64,000 nt of DNA from Streptomyces sp. NBC_01260. Lineage in GTDB: Bacteria; Actinomycetota; Actinomycetes; Streptomycetales; Streptomycetaceae. The stretch spans positions 2,790,001 to 2,854,000 of the forward strand of contig NZ_CP108464.1 in NCBI RefSeq assembly GCF_036226405.1, given 5' to 3'. A model generated the notes under the pieces. It was not told the DNA's origin. It made no database searches and worked only from the letters and a program-made list of their open reading frames with translations. Both the position numbers and the translations under genes were made by a program. Shown here one piece after another: positions 48,164 through 55,742 of this stretch; position 1 is the stretch's first letter, and every line of letters starts with the position of its first letter.

Positions 48164-48576
48164 GCGAACCGTCCCTCGACAGCAGCGCGGACCGCTGGGT
48201 CCTGCGCGGTCTGAGATCCGCGCGGGTGCTGGGCGTCTTCGGCGCACCGGACGGCTCACGGCTCGACCTCACCCTGGACGGCGGGACCCGGCTCACGGTC
48301 GTCGGGCCCGTGCGGATCACGCACGGCCCGGCCACCGCACCCGAGCCGGTTGTCCTGCCGCCCGGGGAGGCCGGCGTGCTGAACGGCGCGACGGTGCTGT
48401 CCGCCGTCGCCTTCAGGAGCGGTTCGTTGCGTCTGGTGTTCAGTACCGGCCATCATCTGACCGTCCGCGGCAGCGATCCCGGTGTACGGGCCGAGCTGTG
48501 CCGGCCGGGAGAGTTCACCTGGGTGACGCAGCAGGGGGTCGGCCAACTGACGGAATCCGGTCCGGGTTCCGCGTAA
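48160..48576 (+). CDS. Putative immunity protein for toxin 1 (DUF6188-like)
   Basis: 138 residues from GTG, whose first bases overlap the toxin 1 stop (GTGA), with GGAGG 4 nt upstream. WVLRGLRSARVLGVF, then LDLTLDGGTRLTVVGPVRIT, has the form of DUF6188, a beta-sandwich family often placed next to toxins. No signal peptide. Tight coupling after the toxin is the main evidence for an immunity role; no experiment or database check supports it. Confidence 0.75.
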   Translation: MSEPSLDSSADRWVLRGLRSARVLGVFGAPDGSRLDLTLDGGTRLTVVGPVRITHGPATAPEPVVLPPGEAGVLNGATVLSAVAFRSGSLRLVFSTGHHLTVRGSDPGVRAELCRPGEFTWVTQQGVGQLTESGPGSA

Positions 48577-48620
48577 CGCCATCCGGTCTCGCTTCCGCGA
48601 CACGGCAATGCGCTGCGGGC

Positions 48621-48648
48621 GGCCGCCCGAATGGACGGCCGCCCGAAT
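48621..48648. repeat. 12-bp direct repeat GGCCGCCCGAAT
   Basis: Two copies 16 nt apart, the first overlapping a 14-bp palindrome CGGGCGGCCGCCCG. Lies after the immunity gene and may act as a terminator. Confidence 0.6.
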
Positions 48649-48765
48649 AGGTTCCCTCGTCCGCATGAGAAGCGGTGGGCTGCCGGCCCGGTCGGGGGCC
48701 CGATCGCGGTATTCGGGCCCGCGGTGAGAGCCCGTGGACGACGCCACGTGCGCTCCCGCCCCGGG

Positions 48766-49539
48766 TCAGGGCAGCTTCGCGGCCTGGGCGGCGACCAGTT
48801 CGGCCGGGAGCTCAGGAGTCTTCGGGTCGATGAAGTTGGCCACGTAGAAGGTGACGACGGTCGATCCCGTCCGTACCAGCTGGAAGACCAGCGGCACCTT
48901 GTCCCCCTCGATGCCCCCGGTCACCTGGTAGGCGATGCTCTCCTGGCCCGCCCGGGGCAGGTTCAGCTGCTTGACCTGGGTGTACGAGGAGGGGCCGTCC
49001 TCACTCGATGTACGGAATCCGCCCTTGCAGGCCTGGACCGCGTCCCGGACACCGCGCATGAGCTGCTGCGCGGAACCGTCGGGGTGCGAGGTGAGGATCT
49101 CGGTGACGACGGTCTGGTCGTCCTTGCCCTCTTCGGACTTGTCCATGACGGTACGGAAGACGGTGGCGGTCGCGGCGGGTTCGGGGGCGCCGTTGATCAC
49201 GGCGACCAGGGGCCGGCAGTCGTCGTTCTCGGACTTCTCGGTGCCGGTCTCGTCGCCGCCCTGCATCGGCGTGACCTCGTAGTCCGCCACCTCGCCGGTG
49301 GTCAGGGCGGCCTTGGCCAGCTCGGCCTTGCTGAGGACCTTGCCGCTGCTGGAGGGCGTCGAGGTGGGGGCGGCGGAGGCACTGGCGGCCGGGTCCGGGG
49401 TGTCCGTACCGCTCGGCTTCGCGGAGGTGGCGGCCGCCTTGCCGTCCTTCTCGGACTTGTCGTCGGAGGGGCCGCAGGCGACGGCCGCGAGGCAGAGCAC
49501 TGCTGTGGTGGCCGCCATGGCTGCCGTACGTGCCTTCAT
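48766..49539 (-). CDS. Secreted lipoprotein
   Basis: 257 residues from ATG 49539. Signal peptide MKARTAAMAATTAVLCLAAV ends in lipobox AVAC, so a lipid-anchored Cys follows. The Ser/Thr/Pro/Ala linker to residue 85 is followed by a mixed alpha-beta domain of about 170 residues with two further Cys (NDDCRPLVAV, VQACKGGF) that may form a disulfide. Resembles PknH-sensor-type or DUF5642-like actinobacterial lipoproteins in pattern; I do not name a family. Last gene of the minus-strand cluster. Confidence 0.82.
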   Translation of the reverse strand: MKARTAAMAATTAVLCLAAVACGPSDDKSEKDGKAAATSAKPSGTDTPDPAASASAAPTSTPSSSGKVLSKAELAKAALTTGEVADYEVTPMQGGDETGTEKSENDDCRPLVAVINGAPEPAATATVFRTVMDKSEEGKDDQTVVTEILTSHPDGSAQQLMRGVRDAVQACKGGFRTSSEDGPSSYTQVKQLNLPRAGQESIAYQVTGGIEGDKVPLVFQLVRTGSTVVTFYVANFIDPKTPELPAELVAAQAAKLP

Positions 49540-49646
49540 TTTCTCCCCGTTCCTGCCCGGCGAACCGTTGCGCCGGCACTCATACCGCACGGACTCCGCA
49601 CGCTAACAACTGATGCCCTGCGGATGCGTGGGTCCGTGGGCCCAAC

Positions 49647-50852
49647 TCACGGCGGGCCGGAGCCGAGCAGCGTCCACGCACCGTACGCCGCCGAGGCCGC
49701 GGCGAGTACCGCGAGAACCGTCGCCGTGCGGACCGCGGAACGCAGCCGGAGCAGTGCGACGGCGGGCGGCAGCAGGAGCGGGAACGCGGGCATCATCAGC
49801 CGGGGCCGGGAGCCGAAGTACCCCGATCCGATGAGCGAGATGACGACGACGGCGATGCCGTAGACGAGTACGGGGAGCGGCTGGCGCTGCCGTACGCACA
49901 GGTACACCAGCGACCCCAGGCCCGCCAGCGCCGCGCACAGCCCGAGCGCCCCCGGCAGCGGAAGGCCGAGGATGAACGAGGCGAGGGCCACGCCCCCGTC
50001 GATGCTGTTGCCCCACTGCGCCTGGACGTCGAAGTAGGCGAACGGGCTGCCCTCGCGCACGGCGACGAAGACCACGTACGCGAGCCAGCCCAGCGGCGCG
50101 AGGATCACCCCTGCCAGCATCCGGCCGTTGCGACGGACGATGCCGTCGGTGGCGCCGGCCCGGTACTCGCGTACGAGGGTGGCGGCGGCGGTGATCGCGA
50201 GGGCGGCGATGAGCGCGGCGGCGGACGGCCGGGTCAGCCCGGCCAGTACGCACAGCGCACCGGCCACGATCCAGCGCCGGGTCAGCACGGCGTACAGCGA
50301 CCAGGCGGCGAGCGCGGTGAACAGGGTCTCGGTGTACGCCATCGACTGGACGAACGCCGTCGGGTACACCCCCCACAGCGCGGCCAGCACCACCCCGGCC
50401 CGGCGCCCGTACAGCCGTGCGCCGACGGCGAAGATCCCCCAGGCGGCGAGGAGACCCGCCACCCACGCGACCAGCAGTCCGGCGCCCGCGAGCCCGAGCG
50501 GGGTCACTTCCGCGATGCCGCGCTCCAGTGCGGGCAGCAGCGGGAAGAACGCCAGGTCGGAGTGGATGGCGCCGTCCGCGAGCGTGACGGTGTACCCGTA
50601 GCCGTTCTCGGCGACCCGCTGGTACCAGACCGAGTCCCAGCGCTCACTGAGCAGATGCGGGGCGTCCTTCCCCGCGACGGACGCGGCCACCCAGAGGACG
50701 ACGAGCCCGACGATTCGCACGGCCGCGTAGACACCGAGCACCGGCGCCGCCGAGGCCAGGGCGGCAGCGGCCCGGCCACGGACCGGCCGGTGCTCCGGGG
50801 GCCGCGGGTGCGGCCGGGAGCGGGTGGCCTGCGGGGAGGGTTCAGCGGACAT
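49647..50852 (-). CDS. PIG-V-type mannosyltransferase
   Basis: 401 residues, about 10 membrane helices. HLLSERWDSVWYQRVAENGY, an Asp in the first loop as in GT-C enzymes, and SMAYTETLFTALAAWSLYAV are typical of PIG-V-like glycosyltransferases that use polyprenyl-phosphate mannose. RPRLMMPAFPLLLPPAVALL is the C-terminal pattern. It likely adds a mannose to a protein or lipid at the membrane. Same strand as the lipoprotein gene, 107 nt upstream of it. Confidence 0.88.
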   Translation of the reverse strand: MSAEPSPQATRSRPHPRPPEHRPVRGRAAAALASAAPVLGVYAAVRIVGLVVLWVAASVAGKDAPHLLSERWDSVWYQRVAENGYGYTVTLADGAIHSDLAFFPLLPALERGIAEVTPLGLAGAGLLVAWVAGLLAAWGIFAVGARLYGRRAGVVLAALWGVYPTAFVQSMAYTETLFTALAAWSLYAVLTRRWIVAGALCVLAGLTRPSAAALIAALAITAAATLVREYRAGATDGIVRRNGRMLAGVILAPLGWLAYVVFVAVREGSPFAYFDVQAQWGNSIDGGVALASFILGLPLPGALGLCAALAGLGSLVYLCVRQRQPLPVLVYGIAVVVISLIGSGYFGSRPRLMMPAFPLLLPPAVALLRLRSAVRTATVLAVLAAASAAYGAWTLLGSGPP

Positions 50853-50999
50853 ACGGCCGATTATCTCCGTGCCGGGGTGCTCGCCGGTGGCCGCCCCGGG
50901 TCGGCCGCCGGCTCCTGCCGTGCCCGGCTCACCCGGCGGGGCGGATCCGCGCGGATTCCGCCGCCGGGCCGATCACCGGCTGTACGTCCGCGGTCCGGC

Positions 51000-51392
51000 T
51001 CACCGGCCCCGGCCCGAGGGCGGTGCGGCGAATCCGCGCCGGAGTCCGTGGGCGACCATCGCCGTGTGGTCGCGGTAGTGGCCGGTTCGCTCCATGAAGG
51101 CCTGTTCCGACGGGATGAGAGCGAGCAGGGTGACCAGGAGGGTGTGCGCCGCCCGCAGCCCGTCCTCCGTCATCGGAAGGCCGGCCTCGGCGGCCGCCAC
51201 CGGATCCGCGGCGAAGAGCGCCGGCAGGCTCTCGCCGCACTCCCCCAGCACGAACTCCCGCTGCTCACGGTCGGGCATCGCCGTCTGGAACGCCTCGGTG
51301 CAGCGGCGCAGCAGTGCGAGCTGGTCGGACCCCGGCATCAGCAGCCAGCCCGTCCCGTCGTCCGCCCGCCGGCCCCGCAGACGCGCCCTCAC
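51000..51392 (-). CDS. Immunity-like protein B (paralogue of next gene)
   Basis: 130 residues from GTG whose first bases overlap the preceding stop (GTGA). Helical. DQLALLRRCTEAFQ near the N-terminus and MTEDGLRAAHTLLVTLLALI, then RTGHYRDH...GLRRGFAA, align with the same positions of the 151-residue protein upstream (HLLRRAVLTLAY; LTFEQLHALHAVLTTLPA; RVGDFRET...LLRWGFRD). So it is a distant paralogue. No Cys, no signal peptide. Interpreted as a further immunity protein, or a former one kept after toxin replacement. Confidence 0.65.
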   Translation of the reverse strand: MRARLRGRRADDGTGWLLMPGSDQLALLRRCTEAFQTAMPDREQREFVLGECGESLPALFAADPVAAAEAGLPMTEDGLRAAHTLLVTLLALIPSEQAFMERTGHYRDHTAMVAHGLRRGFAAPPSGRGR

Positions 51393-51844
51393 CCGTGCTC
51401 CCCCTGTGTCATCCGCTGGTCCCTGAACCCCCATCGCAGCAGGCCGGCCATCCGGAGCACGGTCTCCCGGAAGTCGCCGACCCGCTCCACGAACTCCGGC
51501 TCCGGCCAGATCGTCGCGGCCGGGAGCGTCGTGAGGACCGCGTGGAGCGCGTGCAGCTGCTCGAAGGTGAGCGTGATGGGGCCGGGCACCGCGTCGTCGT
51601 ACGAGAGCCCCAGCTGGAGCGGCCCGTCGAGGGACACCTCGACTGAACCCAGCACGAGCGCGCGCACGGCGGGGGACGTCTCGTCGTACGCGAGGGTGAG
51701 TACCGCCCGCCGGAGCAGATGGAACTGCCGCTCGGTCACGTCCAGCACGTACCGCGCGCCCGGACCGCCGCGGCCGCCAGGGCCGTCCGTACCGTCCCGC
51801 CGGATGCGGACCTCGGCCAGGGGATTCGACTCAGCCTGCGTCAA
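51389..51844 (-). CDS. Putative immunity protein for toxin 2
   Basis: 151 residues from TTG 51844, which overlaps the toxin 2 stop (TTGA), with AGGAG 10 nt upstream. The first 30 residues are basic and Gly-rich, the rest helical. Position directly after the toxin and the coupled start are the evidence for immunity. Distant similarity to the two other small proteins at 51000 and 53670. Not a family that I can name. Confidence 0.7.
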   Translation of the reverse strand: MTQAESNPLAEVRIRRDGTDGPGGRGGPGARYVLDVTERQFHLLRRAVLTLAYDETSPAVRALVLGSVEVSLDGPLQLGLSYDDAVPGPITLTFEQLHALHAVLTTLPAATIWPEPEFVERVGDFRETVLRMAGLLRWGFRDQRMTQGEHG

Positions 51845-53583
51845 TTGCGCTTCGCTCCTGCCGTGAACCGGGCCTTGAACGCCTCCTGCGACATCTTGTA
51901 CCCGTGGATCATCGTGCCGTCCTTGACGATCACCACCCCATTCTCCCAGAGCGCGTCCACCTGGGCGCTCGGGTTGTTCGGGTCGGGCGGGTTGGCGTCG
52001 TGATGGGTGAACTTCCTGTCCTTGTACTTCGCCAGGTACTCGGCCATCTTCGTCGGGTCCCCGTCGGTGCCGGGAAGGACGTGGTCCTGTGCCCGCTTGA
52101 CCCGCTTCGCCGCCTCGGCCGCCGTCTCGCCCGGCTTCGCCTCCCGCATGGTCTTGATGACCTGTGCCTGGTAGTCCACGCCGCGGGCCAGTTCGGGGCC
52201 GTACTTCGCGTCGATCTTGTCGTAGACCTTGTCCTTGATGCCGTAGTCCGGATCGGGGTCGTAGTCCGGGTTGTCGCAGGGGTCGTTGTTGTGGACCAGG
52301 GCGCTGCTCCGGACGCCCACTCCGACGTAGTAGCTGTGGATGCCGTCCACGGACAGGTCGTGCGTGGTGCGCCGGCCGGTGTACTCGCGGGCGGTGAGGA
52401 CGCGCAGCGTCCCGCCGTCCGCCGTGCGCAGCGTGTCGCCCGGCCCGATGTCGCCCGCGTCCGTCCAGCGGTGACGGCCGGTGAGCCAGAACGGGTGGGT
52501 GTCGGTGGCGTCCAGCAGTGCCGTGCCGGATGCGGTCCGCACGGTCAGCCGGACGAAGGCCTTGTCCTCGTTCGTGGTGAAGGTCTGCGTGATCCGTCGG
52601 GCCTGGGTCAGGCCGCTGTACGGGTCCGTGGCCTCGACCCGGTCGCCGACACGCACCTGCTCGATGGCGATGCGACGGCCATCGGCGAGAAGCACCGGGG
52701 TGCCCGGCAGGAAGCTGTGCTTGACGGCGCAGGTGGGACGTTCGTCGTCGGGCTTCTTCTCGTCGGGTTTGTCGTCCTTCTTGGGTGGGCTCTTCTTCTC
52801 GCCGTCGACTTTCTTTCCGGCGTTCTCCAGGGCCTTTTCGGCGTCCTTGACCTTCTTGCGGCTCTTGATGAGGCCCTTGAGGCCGTCGTAGAGGTCGCCG
52901 CCGTGCTTCTTCAGGCTCTTGATGAGCTTGTAGGCCTTCTTCCACTTCCAGGGCGCCCCGTACTTCGCCCCGAGTTTCCCGACCGCGCCGCCGATCAGGC
53001 TGAGCAGGACGTTGATCAGGGTCTCGGTGCAGGCACCCATGTCGCCCTTGGTGATGCAGTCCAGGGCGTCGGTGATGCCCAGCTCGTCGGCGAGGATCTT
53101 CGCGAGTTCCTTCGCCGCGTCGAGCGCCTTGTCACCGTTGGACTTCTCGTCCTTCTTCGCGTCCTCAAGGCCCTTCAGTGCCTTGTCGTACTCGATCTGC
53201 GCCGGAGACTTCTGCGAACCGTCCGGATTCTTGTCGGAGGCCGGGTCACCGTTGCCCGGGCTGTTCGAACCACCGCCCTGCGCGTCGGCGTTGCCGTCAC
53301 CGCCACAGTTGCCACCGCCACTGATCCGGCAGACCTGAACACCGATCTTCTCCGACAGATCAGCGCCGATCCCCGTCGCGACCAACGCGCCGACGATCGC
53401 CACGACCACCAGGACCAGACCCAGATACTCCAGCGCACCCTGACCCCGGTCACACCGCCCACCCCGGCCACGACGCCCACGCCCACGCCCACCACGCAAC
53501 CCCAACAACCGCACATCCGTCCGCGGCACAGTCCTCCGTGACCACCGACGCGCACGACGACGTAGTTCCCCCACCCGTGTCAT
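51841..53583 (-). CDS. Polymorphic toxin 2: pseudopilin-HINT-toxin protein
   Basis: 580 residues. Residues 19-278 are identical to toxin 1: pseudopilin site G47-QGALEYLG, Gly-rich Cys patch, charged helical region. The HINT domain begins at C285 (RPTCAVKHSFLPG), has DTH363PFW and ends VH431-N432, clearly diverged from toxin 1. The C-terminus (433-580) is different again: AQDHVLPGTDGDPTKMAEYL, then KDRKFTHHDANPPDPNNPSA and VIVKDGTMIHGYK. H500-x, HHD527-529 and the D/H-rich patch suggest a nuclease, but I cannot name the family. Stop overlaps the next gene (TTGA). Confidence 0.85.
   Translation of the reverse strand: MTRVGELRRRARRWSRRTVPRTDVRLLGLRGGRGRGRRGRGGRCDRGQGALEYLGLVLVVVAIVGALVATGIGADLSEKIGVQVCRISGGGNCGGDGNADAQGGGSNSPGNGDPASDKNPDGSQKSPAQIEYDKALKGLEDAKKDEKSNGDKALDAAKELAKILADELGITDALDCITKGDMGACTETLINVLLSLIGGAVGKLGAKYGAPWKWKKAYKLIKSLKKHGGDLYDGLKGLIKSRKKVKDAEKALENAGKKVDGEKKSPPKKDDKPDEKKPDDERPTCAVKHSFLPGTPVLLADGRRIAIEQVRVGDRVEATDPYSGLTQARRITQTFTTNEDKAFVRLTVRTASGTALLDATDTHPFWLTGRHRWTDAGDIGPGDTLRTADGGTLRVLTAREYTGRRTTHDLSVDGIHSYYVGVGVRSSALVHNNDPCDNPDYDPDPDYGIKDKVYDKIDAKYGPELARGVDYQAQVIKTMREAKPGETAAEAAKRVKRAQDHVLPGTDGDPTKMAEYLAKYKDRKFTHHDANPPDPNNPSAQVDALWENGVVIVKDGTMIHGYKMSQEAFKARFTAGAKRN
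52748..53529 (-). repeat. 782-bp inverted repeat, copy 2
   Basis: Inverted copy of 46685-47466; two silent differences in 782 bp. Covers toxin 2 from residue 19 to residue 278, stopping 6 residues before the HINT Cys. Confidence 0.97.
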
Positions 53584-53609
53584 AGCACGACAGTAATGAG
53601 CGGACAGGA

Positions 53610-53625
53610 CGGGCGTCTTGGGCCC
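53610..53625 (-). promoter_or_regulatory. Shared 16-bp element upstream of toxin 2
   Basis: On the minus strand GGGCCCAAGACGCCCG, 26 nt before the ATG of toxin 2; 15 of 16 bases match the toxin 1 element. The flanking bases are not conserved, so selection on this block is likely. Confidence 0.65.
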
Positions 53626-53669
53626 ACAGACCCATCATTCCCGCCGACCGGGCCGATGCGTCCCCTGCC

Positions 53670-54053
53670 TCAGGCGCCCGGACTCCTCCCGTAGTACGGC
53701 CTGACCGTCCTGCCCAGCTTCCGCTGCACCGACCGCAGCGTCCGGATGGTCGGCTCGTCGGCGAGCCCGGTGGTGACGGGCCATTCGGTGCCCGTACCCG
53801 CGAGGTCGCTGACGAAGACGATCTCCGTGGCCAGCAGCACGCGTGCCCAGTCCGCAGGGGAGAGCGGGACGTCGTCGCCGAGTGCGTCGCGCAGCAGGCA
53901 GGTCCGGTCGACAAGGCCCTGGGCATCCGCGAATCCCATGCCGACGGCGAGCTGATCGCCGCACCGGGCCGGGCCGCCCCATTCGAGGAGCGCCCGCCGC
54001 AGCAGCCGGATCTCGTCCTCGGAGAGCAGTCCGCTCGCCGCGAAGGACGTCAA
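53670..54053 (-). CDS. Immunity-like protein C
   Basis: 127 residues from TTG 54053, overlapping the stop of the preceding remnant (TTGA), with GGAAGG upstream. LLSEDEIRLLRRALLEWGG and VPLSPADWARVLLATEIVFV align with the small proteins at 51389 and 51000. Upstream in the same frame codons look non-coding, which supports this start. It precedes toxin 2 by 86 nt. An orphan immunity or spacer gene is the likely reading. Confidence 0.65.
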   Translation of the reverse strand: MTSFAASGLLSEDEIRLLRRALLEWGGPARCGDQLAVGMGFADAQGLVDRTCLLRDALGDDVPLSPADWARVLLATEIVFVSDLAGTGTEWPVTTGLADEPTIRTLRSVQRKLGRTVRPYYGRSPGA

Positions 54054-54350
54054 AGTCCGGGCACCCCTTCCGCGGCGAGGCTCCGTACCTCCGCTTCGAC
54101 CGCCGTATCGACGGCGATCTGCTCCAGCGCCGCAATGCTCTGCGGCACTTGAGCGGTCCAGCGGAGCATCCACACGGCCTGCTCCCCCACATACCGGCGT
54201 TCGACGAAGCGCAGTGCCAGCTCCATCGCCCAGGGTACGAGCCGGGCTTCCTCGTCCACCTGCGCGATCCACTGGAATGCCCCGCACAAGGCGCAGCAGT
54301 TCTGCCTCGTCCTCCTCCCCCGACGCGTTCAGGCGGACCAACTCGCACAC
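54050..54350 (-). pseudogene. Frameshifted C-terminal remnant of an immunity-like gene
   Basis: From GTG 54350 the frame reads LNASGEEDEAELLRLVRG; after a run of four G (54280-54283) the coding sense continues in another frame as AFQWIAQVDEEARLVPWAME to GVPGL, stop 54050. The joined sequence matches the C-terminus of the 456-residue protein next to it: CLVRAITGGAFDWLARN, QLLLWSDTELSRRALAQIES and RDAVSDGV. So it is the tail of a paralogue, broken by a one- or two-base change. Sequencing error at the G run is not excluded. Confidence 0.65.
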
Positions 54351-54371
54351 GTCGTCGCCGCGCCCTCGTGG

Positions 54372-55742
54372 TCAGTAGAGATCGACGCCATCCGACACTG
54401 CGTCGCGCAGGGCGCCGGGAAGGCCGGTGTCCGATTCGATCTGTGCCAGGGCCCTGCGGCTCAGCTCCGTGTCGGACCAGAGCAGCAACTGCATGGCCCG
54501 CTTGTCCGCCACACCCCGGCGAACAGCGCGCATGGCGGCTTCCACTGACCAGCGCTCAGCCGACTCCGGCTCCGGGTTGCGCGCCAGCCAGTCGAAGGCA
54601 CCCCCAGTAATCGCCCTGACAAGACAGAACACGGCGGCGGAGACGAACGGCTCCTGAACGCCCTCCGCACCACCATCCGGCTCCGCGACGATGCCCAGCA
54701 GCCGGCATTCCCGCTGGGCCACGGCCAGGTTCTCCCGAGTGAACATGGAGGCGTAAGGGACCACTGCGGCCAGCACCGTGTCGAGCTCCACGAGAGAGAG
54801 GTCCGGGTCGTTGTCCGGTACGGGAGTATCAGGCGGGAATTCCGACCAGGGAGGTACATCGACTGCCTCGCAACCGGCCAAAGCACGTTGGACCAGGCGC
54901 AGATTCGCCGGCGTGTACGGCAACGGCTCGTGCGGCACATCCGGATCGACGAAGCCGCAGGACCAGGGAATCGCTGCCTCACTCAGCGCCGACGGCACGA
55001 GTGACTCACCGGGCCGGACCCGCAGCGAGGAAGAGTCCGGATACGAACGCCGTCGAAGCCCCCAGAGGGCCTCCCTCGCCGCCGTCCTGTCATACACATC
55101 GAGCGGCCCCGCACAGAGCCGTGCAAGAGACGCCTCCCCCTGCGGACCGCCGATCGCACGGAGCAGCGCGAAGGACTGCACTCCGATCCCTTCGTGCACG
55201 CTGCGCTCCGCGGCGGACGCCAGCGCGGCTCGGTCCAGGGCCGGCCCGGACCACGCCTCGGTGTCCTCGCACTCGACGCAGCGCAGCAAGTAGGTAAGCG
55301 TCCGATGGGCGAGGGATGCCTTGATCCACCGCACCCAGGCCCCGGTGATGTCATTGAGCAGATCACAGTCATCCGGCCCCAGCAGGACCGGTCCCTCCCC
55401 GCCGAATTCTGCGAACCACGCAGTGATGGCATCCACCACTCCGTCCCAGGTCAGATCAGCTGTGGTCGGCATGCCCGAGACAACCAGCAGCCGCCATTCT
55501 CCGTGCATGGCGTCCAGCAGCTCAAGTTGCTCCTCCGACCACCCGCGGAGCCGAAAGCGGGTGGGTACGAACAGCGCTCGCAGCGCTGCGAGCGCTGTCT
55601 GCGCACCATCCGCCGTGTGCGGGAACTCAGTGGAATCGGCCCGGCCACGCAGGTCGTTCCAGGGAGAGTGGATTTCACGCAACTCCCGAGGAATCGCGGT
55701 TCGGTCTGCGTCTTTGATCTCAGCGCTGTCAGTCACGTTCAA
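54372..55742 (-). CDS. Putative immunity protein for toxin 3
   Basis: 456 residues from TTG 55742, overlapping the toxin 3 stop (TTGA); GTG 55736 is an alternative. Helical and repeat-like (VRWIKASLAHRTLTYLLRCV, SFALLRAIGGPQGEASLARL), reminiscent of HEAT/ARM-type solenoids, with the C-terminal repeat duplicated in the remnant downstream. No membrane segment. The tight coupling after a toxin suggests immunity; it is large for that role but in range. I do not recognise the family. Confidence 0.7.
   Translation of the reverse strand: MNVTDSAEIKDADRTAIPRELREIHSPWNDLRGRADSTEFPHTADGAQTALAALRALFVPTRFRLRGWSEEQLELLDAMHGEWRLLVVSGMPTTADLTWDGVVDAITAWFAEFGGEGPVLLGPDDCDLLNDITGAWVRWIKASLAHRTLTYLLRCVECEDTEAWSGPALDRAALASAAERSVHEGIGVQSFALLRAIGGPQGEASLARLCAGPLDVYDRTAAREALWGLRRRSYPDSSSLRVRPGESLVPSALSEAAIPWSCGFVDPDVPHEPLPYTPANLRLVQRALAGCEAVDVPPWSEFPPDTPVPDNDPDLSLVELDTVLAAVVPYASMFTRENLAVAQRECRLLGIVAEPDGGAEGVQEPFVSAAVFCLVRAITGGAFDWLARNPEPESAERWSVEAAMRAVRRGVADKRAMQLLLWSDTELSRRALAQIESDTGLPGALRDAVSDGVDLY

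Noticed and set aside
46685..53529. Insertion sequence or integron as the origin of the inverted repeat
   Set aside because: No transposase, no terminal repeats and no attC-like sites; the repeat is inside coding sequence.
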